64,000 nucleotides of DNA from Solen grandis. Its lineage: Eukaryota; Mollusca; Bivalvia; Adapedonta; Solenidae. Each line of letters starts with the position of its first letter. Within the stretch, counting starts at the first letter, position 1. Location: contig CM037782.1 in assembly GCA_021229015.1 (NCBI GenBank), forward strand, positions 37,520,384-37,584,383, given 5' to 3'. Position numbers and translations under genes: made by a program. Below the pieces are notes generated by a model, which had not been told where the DNA came from, did no database searches, and was given only the letters and a program-made list of their open reading frames with translations. Of the stretch, positions 1-11,560 are shown piece after piece.

Positions 1-2240
1 TTGTCTTACTTTTCCCGCTAGGGGGCGTTTTAAAAATTGGCTAATAACTCAGTTATTTGAGGTCCGATTCAAATGCGGTTTTTTGCATTCTGTTCCTTGT
101 TGATAGCCTCATAAAATATGATAGAATTTGAAGGTACGTGTCGCTGAAAGTTTTGAGCTACAGAAGGTTGAATGTTCGAACCTCGCAAAAAACTGCGAAA
201 ATGAGGGTAGGTCCACGAAAAACCTATCCATTTTTGTTAGAGATCAGATAGAAGAGTTCTGTTTGCTGCAAATGATTTGCAAGACATATACGCACAAAAT
301 ATATGGGGTGGCGAATTTAAGAAATGCATGGTTTGTCCTCTAGGAACGGTCAAACTTCACTAAATTTTAGGAAAAATTAAAATTTCAAAAACATGTTTTT
401 TGTTGCTCCTGACTTTATTTTTCGTTCATTCTTCAAGAAAATTTCGCAAATTATGTATTGTTATGCATAATCACATGTTTTTATTCGGCCCTAAATAGCT
501 CCAAAACTAAAAGTATTTCATTGAGAGTATATGAACAAAAGTTTTAGTTCTTGAAGAGATCTTTCCAGTGATGTTTTGTTTTTGAAGATCGGACTTGATT
601 TGGTCATTTTACGGCAGTCCAAAGTTTGATCCTTTTTGGGAATGATTGTAAATCAGTTTTAATGCTTCAAATTGTGGTATATTAGAAATAGAATGTTCGA
701 CAAGTGCGACGTGTATACTTGATTGAACTATTTGCTGCATTGCTAGGTACCTAATGGTAAAATTTTAATCAATTTTCTTTCTCATTTTGCCGCTAGAGGG
801 CGCTTTGCTTGAAATCACTCTTCTACTTATAACTCAAGAAGTTGAAGTCTGATCCAAATGCAGTTTGTTGCATTTTGTTCCTTGTTGATAGCCTAATAAA
901 ATATTATCGTTTCTAGGTATGAGTGGCTGATATTCTTTGAGCTAGTAACGGAAGGTTGAAAGTTCGAACCTCGCAAAAAACTGTGCAGATGAGGGTAGGT
1001 CTACGAAAAACCTATCCATTTATGTTAGAGATCAAATAGAAGAATTTTGTTTGCTGCAAATGATTTGCAAGACATATACGCACAAAATATATGGGGTGAC
1101 GAATTGAAGAAATGAATGGTTTGTCCTCTAGAAACGGTCAAACTTCACTAAATTTTAGGAAAAATTAAAATTTCAAAAACATGTTTTTTGTCGCTCCTGA
1201 CTTAATTTTTAGTTCATTCTTCATGATATTTTCACAAGTTATGTATTGTTATGTTTGAAAGGGCCTCACAATTAAAAATATTTCAATGAGAGTATATGAA
1301 CAAAAGTTTTAGTTCTTCAAGAGCTCTTTCCATTGAGGTTTAGTTTTTGAAGATCGGACTTGATTTGGTCATTTTACGGCAGTCCAAACTTTGATCCTTT
1401 TTTGGAATAGTTGTAAATCAGTTTTTATGCTTCAAATTGTGATATATAAGAAATAGAATGATCGACTAGTGCGACTTGTATACTTGATTGAACTATTTGC
1501 TGCATTGCTAGGTACCTAATGGAAAAATTGTAATCTTTTTTTTTTTCTTCTCATTTTGCCGCTAGGGGGCGCTTAGCTTGGAAGCACTCTTCTACTTATA
1601 ACTCAAAAAGTTGAAGTCTGATCCAAATGCGGTTTGTTGCATTGTGTTCCTTGTTAATAGCCTAAAAAAAAAAATGATAGTTTCTAGGTATGAGTGGTTG
1701 AAAAATTTTGAGCAAGTAACGGAAGGTTGAAAGTTCGAACCTCGCAAAAAAAAAAAAAAAAAAATGTGCAGATTAGGGTAGGTCTACGAAAAACCTATCC
1801 ATTTTTGTTAGACATCAAATAAAAGAATTCTGTTTACTGCAAATGATTTGAAAGACATATACGCACAAACTATATGGGGTGGCAAATTTAAGAAATGCAT
1901 GGTTTGTCCTCTAGAAACGGTCAAACTTCACTAAATTTTAGGAAAAATTAAATTTTCAAAAACATGTTTTTTGTCGCTCCTGACTTAATTTTTAGTTCAT
2001 TCTTCATGATATTTTCACAATTTATGTATTGTTATGTTTGAAAGGGCTTCACAATTAAAAAGTTAAAAAATAAATGAAAAGGTCAAGGTCATATTACGAT
2101 AATTGTGTTTTTATTCGGCCCCAAAGAGCTCCAAAACTACAAATATTTCATTGAAAGTATATGAACAAAAGTTTTAGTTCTTCAAGAGCTCTTTCCAGTG
2201 ATGTTAAGTTTTTGAAGATCGGGGTTGAATTGGTTGAGTT
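1..2240. repeat. Three tandem copies of a ~0.77 kb repeat unit
   Basis: Three units run head to tail, starting near 10, 785 and 1,554. Each opens with a CCGCTAGNGGGCG core. It then repeats the same landmarks in the same order: a cttgttgatagcct stretch, gttcgaacctcgcaaaa, acgaaaaacctatcc, gacatatacgcacaaaatat, ggtcaaacttcactaaat and gaacaaaagttttagttctt. Short reading frames inside are interrupted and show no domain, so this is non-coding repeat DNA. The same unit recurs further right (3,079-4,790, 8,404-8,742, 10,423-11,560). Confidence 0.9.
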
Positions 2241-3078
2241 ATGGCAGAAAGGCGAAAAGTGTACTTTTAACGAAATTGAAACGCTGTAGTTTCATGAACT
2301 TTGAGTCAAAAATTATGATTTCTTCAGGATTAAGACACTGAAAAGTGAAGTGATGTATACTGCAAGGAATATTTGTTTGGTCACGTGATTATGACGTCAT
2401 GCATATTTAAGCAAGAATTATTAAAAAAATCATATAAAATCGGCAAGTTGACGTATGAAGTTGAAATTTGCAGGAATGCCGTAGCCTACGGTGTGCAAAA
2501 AGACCTGAAAATTTCAGATGATTCCTTCAACAAACATGGCAGATATTCATGTTTTTCGGATAAGGGCTTGTACACGAAAATCTAGCAAGTTGAAGTAAGA
2601 AAAGAAGGCGGTTATTGGGTTGGTTACCCTCTATCCGGACGTTCCTACGCAGGAAATACTGCCCGTGTTGAAAGGTGAATTGTGATGCGTATTTGAGAGA
2701 ATGAGGTGCATTTTAGGATGCAATTGTGTACACCAGTACCGATAAGCATATTGTCTTTGTCATTACGGCTTTCTCCAAACTTTTGTTATTAGGTTTTCGC
2801 ACCTCGCAGTGGAACTTTGTTTTTTTTTTTTTTTTTTTTTTTTGCCCGCAGGCGAAAACCTATTGTTTTTTCTGTTTTATTTTTAGGTTTTCGCACCCGC
2901 AGTGCGAAAACCTATTGTTCTTCTTCTGTTTTATTTTTTTTATTATTATTTTTCTAACCTTTTTTTGTGAACGGCATATCACCATGATAGAAAAAAGTCA
3001 CATTTCTGATTTTTTTACCAGTTTTGTCCGAAGATCTCAATTTGATCCTAACGTTGAGAAAATTTTCATTTTTTTCCT
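2241..3078. repeat. Junction segment with repeat-terminus hairpins
   Basis: 2,241-2,790 departs from the repeat unit and has no counterpart elsewhere in the window. 2,792-2,860 and 2,886-2,912 are two copies of a hairpin terminus; the second is perfect (GGTTTTCGCA, 7-nt loop, TGCGAAAACC). Both are followed by T-rich DNA and then by gtgaacggcatatcaccatg, which also follows the hairpins near 7,336, 7,395 and 10,219. The hairpin looks like the end of the repeat element that makes up this region. Confidence 0.65.
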
Positions 3079-4785
3079 TAGTTTTGCCGCTAGGTGGCGT
3101 TTTGTAAAAATGACTAAGGGCTAATAACTCTGTTATTTGAGGTCCGATTCAAATGCGGTTTTTTGCATTGTGTTCCTTGTCAGAAACTTAATAAAATATG
3201 ATACGTTTCAATTATTTGCGTATATAAAACTTTCGTGCTACAGGAGGTTGAACGTTCGAATCTCGAAAAAACGATGATATAAAGGTAGGTCTACGAAAAA
3301 AGTTCCCATTTTTTTTAGAGATGAGATAGGAGAATTTTGTTTGTTGCATGTGATTCGCAAGACATATACGCACAAAATATATGGTGTGGCGATTTTGAGA
3401 AATGCATGGTTTGTCCACAGTATGCGGTCAAACTTTACCAATATTTTCGAAAAATCAACATTTTCAAAGCATGACTTTTACGGTTATTTGCAGCTCCTGA
3501 CTTTATTTTTTATTCAATCTTCATCATTATTTCACTGTTTATGCACTTTTATAAAACAAATAAATTCATAGAAAAAATATCAAGCATAATATGCAAAGGT
3601 CAAGGTCATATACCAATTATTATTATTATTTTTATCGGCATAAAATAGCTCCAAATCTAAAAATATTTTATAGAAAGTATATGAACAAAAGTTTTAGTTC
3701 TTTAAGAGCTCTTTCCAGTGATGTTTAGTTTTTGAAGATCGGACTTGATTTGGTCATATTACGGCAGTCCAAAATTTGATCCTTTTTTGGAATAATTGTA
3801 AATCAGTTTTTATGCTTCAAATTGTGATATATAAGTAATAGAATTTTCGACTAGTGCGACTTGCGTACTTGATTGAACTATTTGCTGCATTGCTAGGTAC
3901 CTAATGGAAAAATTGTAATCAATTTTGTTTCTCATTTTGCCGCTAGGGGGCGCTTAGCTTGAAAGCACTCTTCTACTTATAACTCAAAAAGTTAAAGCCT
4001 GATCCAAATGCGGTTTATTGCATTATGTTTCTTGTTGATAGCCTAATAAAATATGATAGTTTCTAGGTATGAGTGGCTGAAACTTTTTGAGCTAGCAACG
4101 GAAGGTTGAAAGTTCGAACCTCGCAAAAAACTGTGCAGATGAGGGTATGTGTACGAAAAACCTATCCGTTTTTGTTAGACATCAGATAGAAGAATTCTGT
4201 TTGCTGCAAATGATTTGCAAGACATATACGCACAAAATATATGGGGTAGCGAATTTAATAAATACATGGTTTGTCCTCTAGAAACGGTCAAACTTCACTA
4301 AATTTTAGGAAAAATTAAAATTTCGAAAAGATGTTTTTTGTCGCTCCTGACTTTATTTTTAGTTCATTCTTCATGATATTTTCACAAGTTATGTATTGTT
4401 ATGTTTTAAAGGGCCTCACAATTAAAAAGTTAAAATGAAATTTCAAAGGTCAAGGTCATATTACGATAATTGTGTTTTTATTCGGCTCCGAATAGCTCCA
4501 AAACAAAAAATATTTTATTGAAAGTATATAAACAAAAGTTTTAGTTCTTGAATAGCCCTTTCCAGTGATGTTTAGGTTTTGAAGATCGGACTTGATTTGG
4601 TCATATTACGGCAGTCCAAAGTTTGATCCTTTTTGGAATAATTGTAAATCAGTTTTTATGCTTCAAATTGTGATATATAAGGAATAGAATGTTCGACTAG
4701 TGCGACTTGTATGCTTCATTGAACCATTTGCTGCATTTCTAGGTACCTAATAGTAAAATTTTACTAAATTTTGTTTCTCATTTTG
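3079..4785. repeat. Two further copies of the ~0.8 kb repeat unit
   Basis: Units begin at the CCGCTAG cores at 3,087 and 3,940 and end at the next core at 4,786. The same landmarks as in 1-2,240 occur in the same order. Each unit carries an AGGTCAAGGTCA direct repeat (3,597-3,608 and 4,447-4,458). No coding potential is seen. Confidence 0.88.
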
Positions 4786-5340
4786 CTGCTAGGGGGCGCT
4801 TGGCTTGAAATCACCCTTTATTACTAAAATGATTAAAGTCTGATTTTTATGCAATTTTTTGCATTCTGTTCCTTGGTGACATCAATTTGAAACAACACTA
4901 AAATATTTATGCGATATTTCATGAAAATGATAGTAATTCAATGCAACATTAGTTCGTTATAATGTTAAGTGGCATATCGCATTGTCGCGTGTCATTTTAT
5001 ACTGTTGTGTGTCGTTTGCTATTGTTGTTTATCGAGTACAATTGTCGTATGTCATCCTCATAAAGCAACACACACATATAATGTTGCAGTACCCGAAGTC
5101 TGTAAAAAAAGTTTTCAAGTTTGCGACTACATTACAGACAGGTAATACTTAGAAGTATTCTTCTTGGTAAAAAGTCTGCTTAAACATTGCGACAAAAATG
5201 TTTGAAAGATCACTGTATTCAACAGTATTCAAAAAGCCATTGAACGAAGAAATATGTTTTTCGAAACATGTGACTCGTGAACTGAATGGAATTGCTTTTG
5301 CGAAAACCGATGATATCGCATAGGATCTAGTTTTTCGCAT
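4786..5340. repeat. Module A, duplicated later at 8,743-9,270
   Basis: After a shortened unit start (CTGCTAGGGGGCGC) the DNA switches to a different module containing caatgcaacattag, several tgtcgtttgc/tgtcgtatgtc stretches, acacacacata and then one copy of the ~188 bp repeat (gactacattacagacaggtaatact and onward). The same succession appears at 8,743-9,270. The module ends at a degraded copy of the hairpin terminus near 5,325. Confidence 0.8.
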
Positions 5341-7584
5341 CGCTGCGAACTATGTTCTTGTTTATTTTTTTTTTTTTATTATATTTCCGTCTTTTTTGTG
5401 AACGGCATATCAACAAGATAGAAACAGTCACAGTTCTGATTTTTTTACCAGTTTTTGTCCTAGGATCTGAATTGATCCTAACGTCGAGAAATTTTCATTT
5501 TTGTCTTATTTTGCCGCTAGGGGGCGTTTTGTAAATGTGACTAATGGCTAATAACTCTGTTATTTGAAGTCCGATTGAATGGGTTTTTTGCATTGCGTTC
5601 CTTGTCATACTAATAAAATATGATAGGTTCAAAAAGTTGCGTATATAAACTTTGTGCTACAGGAGGTTGAAAGTTCGAACTCGAAAAAACATGTGAAATG
5701 AGGGTAGGTCTGCGCAAAATTATCAACGTCTTTTCAGGATGAGAATAGGAGAATTTTGGGTTGTTGCATATGATTCACAAGGACATATACGACACAAATA
5801 TATGTTAGTGGCGATTATTTAGAATTGCATGATTTGTCCACATTACGCGTAAACATACAATATGTTCGAAAAATCAAATTTAAAAGATGACTTTTAAGGT
5901 TATTTGCAGCTCTGGATTTATTGTTATTCAATCTTCATCATTTATTCACTGTTAATGCAGTTTATAAAACAATATAAACCATAGAAAAAAAATTACTTTT
6001 AGCAAAGGTCAAGGTCAATATTAATTTAAGATTACTTATTTCGGCATAAAAGGGCTCAATCTAAAATTATTTTTAGAAATATATGAAAATCAAGTTTTAG
6101 GCTGTAAAGTAGATCTTTCAGTGGTGTTATAGTTTTTGAAATCGACTTCATGGACAAATGACCATTCCAAGTCTGATCCTTTACATAAATTTGTATATCC
6201 ATTGTTCCTCTTTTTTGCTCCCTAGGCTATTATTGTTTATGTTCAGTCCTATCAAATTTCCTGTTAATGCAGGTTTTTAAAAACTAAATAAAATATGAAA
6301 ATACCATATGCATAATATGTCAAAGGTAAAGTTCATATACCAATAATGTAATTAAGTATCGGCATAAAATACTCAATCTACAAATATTTTAGAGATGAGA
6401 TAGGAGAATTTTGTTTGTTGCATATGTTTCGCAAGACATTTACGCACAAAATATATGGTGTGGCTATTTTGAGAAATGCATGTTTGTCACAGTATGCGGT
6501 CAAACTTCACCAATATTTTCGAAAATCAACATTTTAAAAACATGACTTTTAAGGTTATTTGCAGCTCCTGACTTTATTTTTTGTTCAATCTTCATCATTA
6601 TTTCCCTGTTTATGCATTTTTATTATACAAATAAAATCATAGAAAAAAAAACAGCGAAGATATAGCAAATGTCAAGGTCATATACCAATGATGGTTAGTC
6701 CTTTTGGCATAAAATAGCTTCAAATCTAAAAATATTTTATAAAAAGTATATGAACAAAAGTTTTAGTTTGTGAAGAGATCTTTACATTGGTGTTTAGTTT
6801 TTGAAGATCGGATCTTCATTTGACAAATGTACCACAGTCCAAAGTTTGATACCTTTATCAAACAATTGTATATTCATCATGTTTCCTTTTTTGCTGCTCC
6901 TGACATTATTTTTGGTTCAACTCTCATCATTATTTCACTGTATTATGCAGATTTTTAAACAAATAAATCATAGAAAAATGAAGCATAATTATGTTTAGGT
7001 ATTACAATTTGTATTATTTATATCTGCAAAAGTCCAAATCTAAAATGATTCTAAAAAATTGCAGATTTCTGTTGTCTTCAATAAGGGTTGTATTCGAAAA
7101 TCGCGAATTGAATCAGAATTCGAAGTGCGTATTTGTTGGTTATCCACATCGAGTTCCAACCAATGTTCCTTCTGTTGAATTTTATTCATGTATTTATATA
7201 TATTCATTTTATGCAATTTGTGTGAACAGGACCATAACACATGCTTAGATATAAAGGTCATGTCATTAAATTTTAATCAGGTTTAGCCACATAGAAAATT
7301 TTCATCCTAAGTGCGAAAATATTGTTCTCTTTTATTCTTAGTTTTCGCATCGTTGTGCGAAAACTATGTATCTCTCTTATTTATGTCGATTTTTATTAGG
7401 TTTTGCACTCGCATGCGAAACCTATTGTTCTTCTTCTGTTTATTTTTTTTTTTTTTTTTTTTTATTTTTCTAACCTTTTTGTGAACGGCATACACCATGA
7501 TAGAAAAAAGTCAATGTATGAATTTTAATCAGTTATTACGTTTTGAACTGATCTAACGTTGAGAAAATTTCATTATGTCTTACT
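5341..7584. repeat. Decayed copies of the ~0.8 kb repeat unit
   Basis: Starting near the core at 5,514-5,527, the same landmarks reappear with many small deletions. The 6,390-6,900 stretch repeats the 'pyrimidine + gttatttgcagctcctgac' part again. 7,320-7,440 contains two more hairpin termini (gttttcgcatcgttgtgcgaaaac and a shorter one). The dense single-base losses suggest older copies, or sequencing error in homopolymers. Confidence 0.7.
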
Positions 7585-8742
7585 TTTCCGCAGGGGCGTT
7601 TGCATGAATTTTAATGGTAATAACTCACTTATTTGAGGGCGATCAAATCGGTTTTTGCATTTGTTCCTGTTGATAGCCAAATAAAATATGATAGGTTTCG
7701 AGGGTACGTGTCGCTGAAAGTATTTGAGTACAAGGTTGAAAGTTCGAACTCGCAAAACTGTGAAATAGGGTAGGTCTACGAAAAACCTATCCATTTTTGT
7801 TAGAGATCAGATAGAGAATTCTGTTTGCTGCAAATGATTTGCAAGACATATACACACAAAATATATGGGGTGGCGAATTTAAGAAATGTATGGTTTGTCT
7901 TCTGGAAACGGTCAAACTTCACTAAATTTTAGGAAAAGTTAAAGTTTCAAAAACATGTTTTTTATCGCTTCTGACTTTATTTTTTGTTAATTCTTCATGA
8001 TATTTTCACAAGTTATGTATTGTTATGTCTGAAAGGGGATCACAATTAAAAAGTTAAAAAATAAATGAAAAGGTCAAGGTCATATTACGATTATTGTGTT
8101 TTTATTCGGCCCCAAATAGCTCCAGAACTAAAAATATTTCTTTGAGAGTATATGAGCAAAAGTTTTAGTTCTTCAAGAGCTCTTTCCAGTGATGTTTAGT
8201 TTTTGAAGATCGGACTTGATTTGGTCATTTTACGGCAGTCCAAAGTTTGATCCTTTTTTGGAATAATTGTAAATCAGTTTTTATCCTTCAAATTGTGATA
8301 TATAAGAAATAGAATGTTCGACTAGTGCGACTTGTATACTTGATTGAACTATTTGCTGCATTGCTAGGTACCTAATGGTAAAATTGTAATCATTTTTTCT
8401 CATTTTGACGCTAGGGGGCGCTTAGCTTGAAATCACTCTTCTACTTATAACTCAAAAAGTTGAAGTCTGGTTCAAATGTGGTTTGTTGCATTATATTCCT
8501 TGTTGAAAGCCTAATTAAAAATGATAGCTTCTAGGTATTAATGGCTGAAACTTTTTGAGCTAGTAACGGAAGGTTGAAAGTTCGAACCTCGCAAAAAACT
8601 GTGCAGATGAGGGTAGGTCTACGAAAAACCTACCCATGTTTGTTAGACATCAGATAGAAGAATTCTGTTTGCTGCAAATGATTTGCAAGACATATACGCA
8701 CAAAATATTTGGGGTGGCGAATATTTACTCAATTTTGTTTCT
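7585..8742. repeat. ~0.8 kb repeat unit, one full and one partial copy
   Basis: A degraded core at 7,585 is followed by a well-preserved body with an AGGTCAAGGTCA direct repeat at 8,071-8,082. A second unit starts at the core at 8,408-8,421 and is cut short near 8,740, where module A begins. No coding potential is seen. Confidence 0.8.
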
Positions 8743-9084
8743 CGTTTTGAAGCTAGGGGGCACTTAGCTTGAAATCACTCTTCATAACTAAAATAATTGA
8801 AGTCTGATTTTATGCAATTTTTTGCATTCTGTTCCTTGGTGACATCAATTTGAAAGAACACTAAAAAATTAATGCGATATTTCATATAAATGATAGTAAT
8901 TCAATGCAACATTAGTTTATAATAGTGTTGAGTGGCATAATACATTGTCGCGTGTTATTTTAAACTGTTGTTTGTCGTTTGCAATTCTTGTTTATCGATG
9001 ACAATTGTCGTATGTCGCCATCATAAAGCAACACACACATATAATTATGCAGTACCCGAAGTCCGTAAAAAAAGTTTTCAAGTT
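8743..9084. repeat. Module A, second copy
   Basis: This is a near copy of 4,786-5,120: a shortened unit start, then tgatagtaattcaatgcaac, tgtcgtttgcaatt, acacacacatata and cagtacccgaagtc. It leads directly into the expanded ~188 bp tandem array, whereas the first copy has a single ~188 bp repeat. Confidence 0.8.
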
Positions 9085-10215
9085 TGCGACTACATAACAG
9101 ACAGGTAATACTTAAAAGTATTCCCTTTGGTAAAAAGTCTGCGACAAAAATGTTTGAAAGATCACTGTTAACAGTATTCAACAAGCCATTAAACGAAGAA
9201 ATATGTTTTTCGAAACATGCGACTCTTGACTTGAATGGAATTGCTTTCGTGAAAACTGATGATATCACGACTACATAACTGACAGGTAATACTCAACAAT
9301 ATTCTTTTGGGTAAAAAGTCTGCTTAAACATTGCGACAGAAATGTTTGAAAGATCTTTGTTAACAGTATCAACAAGCCATTGAACGAAGAAATGTTTTTC
9401 AAAACATGCGACTCGTGACTTGAATGGAATTGCTTTCGTGAAAACTGATGATATCGCGACTACATAACTGACAGGTAATACTCAACAATATTCTTTTGGG
9501 TAAAAAGTCTGCTTAAACATTGCGACAGAAATGTTTGAAAGATGGCTGTTAACAGTATCAACAAGCCATTGAACTAAGAAATGTTTTTCGAATCATGCAA
9601 CTTGTGAACTGAATGAAATTGCATTCGTGAAAACCATTGGTATCGTGACTACATAACTGACAGGTAATACTTAAAAGTATTCTTCTGGTAAAAAGTCTGC
9701 TTAAACATTGCAACAAAAATATTTGAAAGATCACTGTTAACAGTATTCAACAAGCCATTGAACGAAAAAATATGTTTTTCGAAACATGCGACTCGTGACT
9801 TGAATGGAATTGCTTTCGTGAAAACTGATGATATCGCGACTACATAACTGACAGGTAATACTCAACAATATTCTTTTGGGTAAAAAGTCTGCTTAAACAT
9901 TGCGACAGAAATGATTGAAAGATCGCTGTAAACAGTATCAACAAGCCATTGAACGAAGAAATGTTTTCGAATCATGCAACTTATGAACTGAATGGAATTG
10001 CGTTCGTGAAAACCATTGGTATCGCGACTATATAACTGACAGGTAATACTCAAAAATATTCTTTTGGGTAAAAAGTCTGCTAAAACATTGCGACAAAAAT
10101 GTTTGAAAGATCGCTGTTAACAGTATTCAACAAGCCATTGAACGGAGAAATATGTTTTTCGAATCATACGACTCGTTAACTGAGGTAAATTGCTTTTGCG
10201 AAAACCGATGATATC
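9085..10215. repeat. Tandem array of ~188 bp repeats, six copies
   Basis: The phrase gacaggtaatact recurs at about 9,100, 9,281, 9,469, 9,658, 9,850 and 10,038, a spacing of about 188 bp. Units fall into types by their ends: 'aaaactgatgatatcgcg' (A), 'aaaaccattggtatcg' (B) and a divergent last unit (C). The order is A-A-B-A-B-C, which hints at a two-unit higher-order repeat. The array ends at a hairpin terminus at 10,219-10,246. Confidence 0.85.
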
Positions 10216-11560
10216 GCGATAGGTTTTCGCATCGTTTGCGAAAATCTATTGTTCTTCTTCAGTTTTATTTTATTTATTTTTTTTTTTTATTATTTTTCTA
10301 ACCTTTTCTTGTGAACGGCATATCACCATGATAGAAAAAAGTCACATTTCTGATCTTTTTACCAGTTTTGTCCTATGGTCTGAATTTGATTCTAACGTTG
10401 AGAAAATTTTCATTTTTGTCTTAGTTTTGCCGCTAGGTGGCGTTTTGTAAAAATGACTAAGGGCTAATAACTCTGTTATTTGAGGTCCGATTCAAATGTG
10501 GTTTTTTGCATTGTGTTCCTTGTCAGAAAATAAATAAAATTTGATACGTTTCAATTATTTGCGTATATTAAACTTTCGTGCTACAGGAGGTTGAAAGTTC
10601 GAATCTCGAAAAAAAACGATGAAATAAAGGTAGGTCTACGAAAAAAGTCCCCATTTTTTTCAGAGATGAGATAGGAGAATTTTGTTTGTTGCATATGATT
10701 CACAAGACATATACGATTTTGAGAAATGCATGGTTTGTCCACAGTATTCGGTCAAACATAACCAATATTTTCGAAAAATCAACCTTTTCAAAGCATGACT
10801 TTTAAGGTTATTTGCAGTTCCTGACTTAATTTTTAGTTCATTTTCCATGAAGTTTTCACATTTAATGTATAACTTTCTTAAGTGTCACATAATAAAAAAG
10901 TTAAAAAAGTATTGTAATGGTCAAGGTCATATTAGGATTATTGTATATCAATTCGGTCCCAAATAGCTTAAAAACTAAAAACAAGTCATAAACAATATAT
11001 GAACAAAAGATTAAGTTATAGAAGAGTTCTTTCAAATGATGTTTAGATTTTGAAGATCGAACTTGATTTGGTCATTTAACAGCAGTCTGAAGTTTGATCT
11101 TTTTCAGGAATAATTGTAAATCAGTATTTTTGCTTCAAATTGTGATTTATAAGAAATATATGATTCAATAGCGCTTTCTTATACTTGATTGAACTATTAA
11201 CTGCATTTCAAAGTACCTTATGGTAAAATGTTAATAAATTTTTGTTTCTCATTTTGACGCTAGGGGGCGTTTGGTAAAAGTCACTAGAGGCTAATAACTC
11301 TGTTATTTGAGGTCCGATTCAAATGCGGATTTTTGCATTGTGTTCCTTGTCAAAAGCATAATAACATATGATACGTTTCAATAGATTTTGTGAAATGCAT
11401 GGTTTGTCATCAAGAAACGGTCAAACTTCACTAAAATTTTGGAAATTCAGAATTTCAAAAACGTTTTTGTCCCTCTTGACTTTTTTTTGTTTAATCTCCA
11501 TGAATTTTTTGCATTGTATTGTTGTGTTTTAAAGGGTCTTATTATTAAATAGTTTAACAA
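10216..11560. repeat. Last copies of the ~0.8 kb repeat unit
   Basis: The stretch starts with the hairpin terminus and gtgaacggcatatcaccatg. CCGCTAG-type cores follow at 10,430-10,443 and 11,257-11,270. The second copy is internally deleted and fades out by about 11,560. No coding potential is seen. Confidence 0.78.

Noticed and set aside
2726..3124. 132-aa Phe-rich frame
   Set aside because: It translates T-runs and the repeat hairpin; there is no conserved domain.
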